The notes beneath the pieces were generated by a model. It ran no database searches and was not told where the DNA came from. It was given only the letters and a program-made list of their open reading frames with translations. DNA of 64,000 nucleotides from Ectocarpus siliculosus (lineage: Eukaryota; Sar; Phaeophyceae; Ectocarpales; Ectocarpaceae): NCBI GenBank assembly GCA_000310025.1, contig FN649729.1:124001-188000 (forward strand), in the 5' to 3' direction. Shown piece after piece: positions 59,689 to 64,000 of the stretch. Both the position numbers and the translations under genes were made by a program. Numbering within the stretch: position 1 is the stretch's first letter; each line of letters begins with the position of its first letter.

Positions 59689-61416
59689 ATGTCACGTCTG
59701 CACGTCTTTTTACGTCTTACCTCTCTGCTGTGGTGCATTGTAGCGTTTGTCTCGCCGCATGGCATCGACCTCTGTGCCACTCCTGCCAGCCAAGACAACA
59801 GAGCCTGCCGGCGAGACAGCGCCAACCACGTACATCAACACCACCAACAACGATCCAGTTGGCGCAGTCCAAGACCGAACATGCCAGGTTCGAACCGTGA
59901 AGAAGAGGACCGCTCACGGCTTGTCGGCTTCGAGATCGAGATTTTCAAACTCCTCCGGAGGGAGGCAACTCCGGAGCAGTGGAAGGAGTGGCTTCGAGCA
60001 CCTCTGGAGCATGCCGCGGCCGAGGGGAACTTGGATCTATTCACACGGCTGATGGACGCTGGTGCCAACACGGAAGCAGGCTGGCGGGGATGTCATGGCC
60101 GAACACTGCTGGGTGCGGCTGCACTTGGTAGGAGTGAGAAGATGATACGCACCCTGCTCACCGCGGGGGCGACGGATGACGTGAACGTCCTCTTCGGGGG
60201 TGAAAGCGAGTCCGCTCTCCACGTTGCAGCAGCGCGGGGTGCTGACGACACATGCAGGGCGCTCATGATCGCTGGAGCAGACCCGAATGTGCGTGACCGG
60301 GTGGGTCGTAGTCCGCTCCACGTCGCTGCCGAAGCTGGGCACCACCGAGTTGCAGGTAGCCTTCTTCTGAACAAGTCCGATGTAGACGCGAGGACGGCTT
60401 ATCGGGAGACTCCTCTGCACCTGGCTGATTCCGAGGGCCAAGCGCTGTGCATTTCTGAGCTTCTGCTGGGCGGTGCAGACAAGGATGTGGTCGATGGTTA
60501 CGGTCAAACGCCACTGTTCAGGGCGGCAACAAACAACCACCCCAAGGCTGTCGAAGAGCTTCTAGCTGCTGGTGCCAACTGTGGCCTGCGTAGTATGTGT
60601 ACCAACGGCAGCCGTTGTTCTCCGCTCGAGATTGCTGCAGGCAGAGGTCACGCGGACGTCTTGAAGGCCTTGCTAGACAAACGCAGTAGTGAAGTCGACA
60701 CCGCCAATGATCTCGGGTGGGCGGCTTTACACTATGTTGCTTCTTTCGATGAAACTGTTCGCGACAAAGGTGATGCTGTGCGTGTACTGTTGGGAGCTGG
60801 GGCTGATGTCAACGTGAAGGGCACCAACGACTCCTGCGCCACGCCGCTCCATCTTGCCGTGAATCGTTGGATGACATCTACCGGCACGATTTGCGCCCTG
60901 TTGGAGGGAGGGGCCAATATCAATGCGCGCACTGCAGGCGACGATACGCCACTGCACATAGCTTGCACGCGTTTGAGAGGTAGTGTCGTGGAGCTTTTAC
61001 TGCGTTGGGGAGCAGATGAGAAGCTCCCGAACAACGATGGAGACACACCCGCAGACGTGGTAGGAGTGTTGGAACAGAATGACCTTGACGACGAAGAACG
61101 CGAGGCCGACAACCAGCGCATACACCGAATGTTGGCGCGCGCTCCAGCCGACAGGTCATGGCGTCGCCGCGGCTGGCTGGTGCTGAGCCGCTCCTGCCCG
61201 ACCAGGGTGCACATTGCAAACGGCAGCAGCAGCAGCAGCAGCATAAGCAGAATCAACGGTAACTCCGCCAAGGTGGCGAGGGTCAGTGGCCAGGGTTCAA
61301 GTCGGGATGATGAGGAGACGGAAGACCAGATGATGGTGGACTTGAGGGATCTGGTGGGCAGGCTGGTCGGACTGGAGGCAGAAGGCTTGTTCCGCTTGGT
61401 GGTGGGCTTTCTGTGA
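59689..61416 (+). CDS. Ankyrin-repeat protein, intronless, brown-algal expanded family
   Basis: One open frame of 575 codons ends at TGA 61414-61416. About ten ankyrin repeats run from residue 106 to 460, with TPLHLA, SPLHVAA, LLLGGADK and LLRWGADE signatures. The N-terminal block REATPEQWKEWLRAPLEHAA, the block ARAPADRSWRRRGWLVLSR and the end VGRLVGLEAEGLFRLVVGFL are, to my knowledge, typical of a large single-exon ankyrin family in brown algae. The first ATG (59689) gives a hydrophobic leader (MSRLHVFLRLTSLLWCIVAF) that family members lack; ATG at 59881 (MPGSNREEE) is the more likely start, giving 511 residues. A Ser run near residue 513-518 comes from an AGC repeat. Molecular role unknown. 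Confidence 0.9.
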   Translation: MSRLHVFLRLTSLLWCIVAFVSPHGIDLCATPASQDNRACRRDSANHVHQHHQQRSSWRSPRPNMPGSNREEEDRSRLVGFEIEIFKLLRREATPEQWKEWLRAPLEHAAAEGNLDLFTRLMDAGANTEAGWRGCHGRTLLGAAALGRSEKMIRTLLTAGATDDVNVLFGGESESALHVAAARGADDTCRALMIAGADPNVRDRVGRSPLHVAAEAGHHRVAGSLLLNKSDVDARTAYRETPLHLADSEGQALCISELLLGGADKDVVDGYGQTPLFRAATNNHPKAVEELLAAGANCGLRSMCTNGSRCSPLEIAAGRGHADVLKALLDKRSSEVDTANDLGWAALHYVASFDETVRDKGDAVRVLLGAGADVNVKGTNDSCATPLHLAVNRWMTSTGTICALLEGGANINARTAGDDTPLHIACTRLRGSVVELLLRWGADEKLPNNDGDTPADVVGVLEQNDLDDEEREADNQRIHRMLARAPADRSWRRRGWLVLSRSCPTRVHIANGSSSSSSISRINGNSAKVARVSGQGSSRDDEETEDQMMVDLRDLVGRLVGLEAEGLFRLVVGFL

Positions 61417-64000
61417 GGTACGAGAGAGAAGGCAGATTTTTGGCGAACCGTCGACAATGATCACGTTGCTATGGAAGCAAACAGAGACGGCCTGTAATTT
61501 CCCTCCATTACTCCCATTTACAAGCGCGGAAGTTGCGTAAGTTGTTTTTCGTCGATTGCTCCCGCACCACCAATTCCGTTGTACTGATGTACAGGGGGTT
61601 GGTGGAAGTAGCCCGATGTCGTTTCGCTTCAGATTTGACTATTTATTACGTTTCGGGCAGCGGATGGTTGCCATTATACAAATGTCACATTTATTGGACA
61701 GTTGTTATGGGAGTGCGAAACAAACGAGGTTTTGAGCGGTGCCGGCCGAACAAGGAGTACCTCGTACTGCTGTTACGTGTACCGCTGAGCATTTGCCGGT
61801 TGCCCGCGATCATTCTTCACCGTTCGGGAGAGGGCGTCAACTCTTATTCGTTTTGTACCCTCCAGCTCCTTCCTGTTATGTATATACATTCTGTGATGTG
61901 CTGTTGGTGGTTGTCCAACAAGCTGCAACGAAACTGTTGTGGTCGTGCGGTATCTGGCCATGCCGTTCAGAAGTCTAGCGGATGCGTCACGTCGAATTCC
62001 CGCACACACCTGCTGTCCTGTGCTCACCACTGGCAGTGCAGCCCATCCATGGCTTTTTTGTGTGACGATACTTCCGCAGTGCGACACTCACTTGGATGCC
62101 ATTCCCGGCCTGAGCTAAGATCAAGGACATTTAGCTCCCTCTGTTATTTTTTCATTGTTGGAAAGATGGAATGGCCCCATATAATGCTTTTGATAGTTGT
62201 GCCCTGACCATGCGCTGTCTTCTTGCTGTTTTCTTCCGTGACTACGTACAGCTATTTAGGTTTCAAGCACAGCAAGAGGTCCGAGCGGTGTCCTTTTGTT
62301 CGAGCCTATCGTAGCTGTCTGATTCTTGGTGCCAGGTGGTGGCTACTGCAATATGTCGATGGTGACAATGGTGGCTGGAGAGTTGGCACAGATTCAGGTG
62401 TGCCACAGATTCAGGTCCAAACCCTGGGGATATCTGAACCTTGGTTGTGTTCTATGTCGTGGTTTCTCTAAATAGATCTTTGTGTATTAGCAAGAACTGT
62501 GACGAGTCCGTCTCTCACGCCTTGGTAATTGTGTTGCGGCTGGCAGGTTGTGAACCCGGTGATATCAAAATGATGCGTTTTGGAAGCACGGAGGGACCAC
62601 GGCTACTATTTTTTTATTCCCCGTTTTGTTGTTCGATGGCTTCCCAGCACGCCTTTTGTTCTAGGTTGTTTGGGGGCGTACGTCAACGCAAAGGCAGGCA
62701 TGCATTTCGCGTTGTGTTTGTTTGCCGAGGAGAGCGTCGTTTGTTCTTCCTGCTATGTACTGTACTGCATTTCGCGTTGTGGTTGTTGCCGAGGAGAGCG
62801 TCGTTTGTTGTTCCTGCTATGTACTGTACTGATCTGGAGTGTCGCAAGGGAGGCGTATAGTACACACGCTAGGGTGTGGGGGGCGTATGTCGAGCGCATG
62901 TAGGTAGTTCGCGGTGCTGCTGTGATAGCTCAACGCCAGGGATGTAGTAGCGTTGTGTCAATATGTTTGCGGCGGAAGAGGAGAGGGTGGTGCGTCGGGA
63001 TTCAAGCGCGCCATTAGATACTGGTGGCATTTAAATTGATGCTCCGGTGCGCCGGTACCTTGCTACGTGCTCCAGTTGATTCAAAGAGATCCGGCGAGGT
63101 TTAGACTACTGCCCATGGTTTTTCATATCATCTATTGTTAATATCTAGTACGGCAGCTTAACGGACACGAAGCCGCTCATTGCGAGAAGACAATTTGAAT
63201 CCAATGTCTGTACAAGAAGAGCTCCCCGCCTTCCCACCGAAGAATGCGCCACAAATCACACTCCCTCCCCCGTCAACCGCGCACGGGGCTCTTAGACTGC
63301 GCAGGGGTGGGGGAGACATTGCCCCCTGTTCCCATGCTGCCATGTTTTTCGGGCTTGTTGCGATGTGGTCAATTCGACTTACTTGCAAGGACGGAACGAC
63401 GTCATCACAAAGGATGTGGCTGTGATGTGAGACGACACAACAAAAAAGTTGTGCAGTAGGGATTTGGCGTACAACATGTTGTTCGCCCTGTTCTATCTGT
63501 ACGCTGCTTATCAAGCGCAGCCACACGGTGGTGAACCAAGCGCAGTCCACCACAGGACGCGTCACACGCGGGTGTGGCCGGTGGTAAAAAAGTTACGAAG
63601 AGCGAATGAATCTGACGAACGTCGGCTGGCTGTGGTCGATACCTCTCAAAAGCTGGTTAGTATTCAGACGTTGTTACAATTAGGCTGCCCGATTGGAGAA
63701 ATAGTTCAAAGCGATAGGGTCCTCAGCAGCAGCCCGCGGTAATAGTTCGGAATCGGTACGCAGCCCCGTGCCTGGTCCAAACTGCTGACTGTATGCAGGA
63801 GAGCAGAACAATACGGACGCGTATGTGCATACATACAGTGCTTCCCGTATCCTTTTGAGCTTGTCGCAATTGGGGGCGTGTAATCTGCCTACATCACCCC
63901 CAAAACATGCATGATACGGAAACAACATGGAAACAAAGTACCTGTATATTGGACTACTGTATGAGTGCGGGGGCCAAGCTTTGCGGGCGCTGCTATTTTT
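61417..64000. other. No supported gene
   Basis: Downstream of the ankyrin gene the sequence has open frames of up to 224 codons (61533-62207) and 97 codons (63449-63742), but they are Cys/Trp/His-rich or show no family resemblance or splice structure. It probably begins with the ankyrin 3' untranslated region. A 65-bp tandem duplication lies at 62702-62831. Confidence 0.5.
62702..62831. repeat. 65-bp tandem duplication
   Basis: Two adjacent copies (from 62702 and 62767) start GCATTTCGCGTTGTG and contain GCCGAGGAGAGCGTCGTTTG, differing at a few bases. Non-coding, in the region after the ankyrin gene. Confidence 0.9.

Noticed and set aside
61533-62207. 224-codon plus-strand open frame after the ankyrin gene
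   Set aside because: Cys/Trp/His-rich with no recognisable domain or splice structure; probably chance frame in the 3' untranslated region.

Overview
This is intron-rich nuclear DNA from a eukaryote, very probably a brown alga (Phaeophyceae) or close stramenopile relative. The reasons are a single-exon ankyrin-repeat gene of the type that is multiplied in brown-algal genomes, very large split genes with introns of a few hundred bases to 2 kb, CAG/CTG and G tracts, a vertebrate-type telomeric triplet, many small inverted-repeat elements and two assembly gaps. Species cannot be fixed from the sequence alone. There is no bacterial-style operon, rRNA, tRNA or CRISPR array that I can support.

Layout. 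(1) 34416 down to 2631, minus strand: one gene for the transcription elongation factor and histone chaperone SPT6. I rebuilt 42 exons by matching translations to the family and requiring GT/GC-AG borders and unbroken phase. They sum to 5,862 nt (1,953 residues plus stop). Domain order is acidic N-terminus, SPT6 core with YqgF-like and helix-hairpin-helix parts, S1, tandem SH2, Gln/Pro-rich tail. A Q/P-rich candidate exon at 492-647 may be an alternative 3' end or part of another gene. (2) 34850 to 50381, plus strand, head to head with SPT6 (433 bp between start codons): a 24-exon model of 1,195 residues with a B-box-type zinc finger near the N-terminus and no other recognised domain. (3) 58933 down to 51200, minus strand, tail to tail with gene 2: a 10-exon model of about 1,286 residues, coiled-coil and low-complexity, ending in a CLSCDRPL motif like QRICH2 (DUF4795), a flagellar protein in animals. 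(4) 59689 (or 59881) to 61416, plus strand: an intronless ankyrin-repeat protein. The last 2.6 kb has no gene I can support.

Mobile and repeated DNA sits almost entirely in SPT6 introns. It includes two copies of a TA-flanked inverted-repeat element (26530, 27405-27621), a 405-bp element with an 8-bp target duplication and an internal 42-bp minisatellite (26977-27381), a long hairpin element (32729-33086), an inverted-repeat element directly abutting a 32-bp minisatellite (17167-17735), and many short tandem arrays.

The genes do not form one pathway. SPT6 is a general chromatin factor, the QRICH2-like gene points to flagella, and the B-box and ankyrin genes have no assigned role. No clearly new biological system is evident; the most interesting items are the uncharacterised B-box gene and the structured mobile elements.
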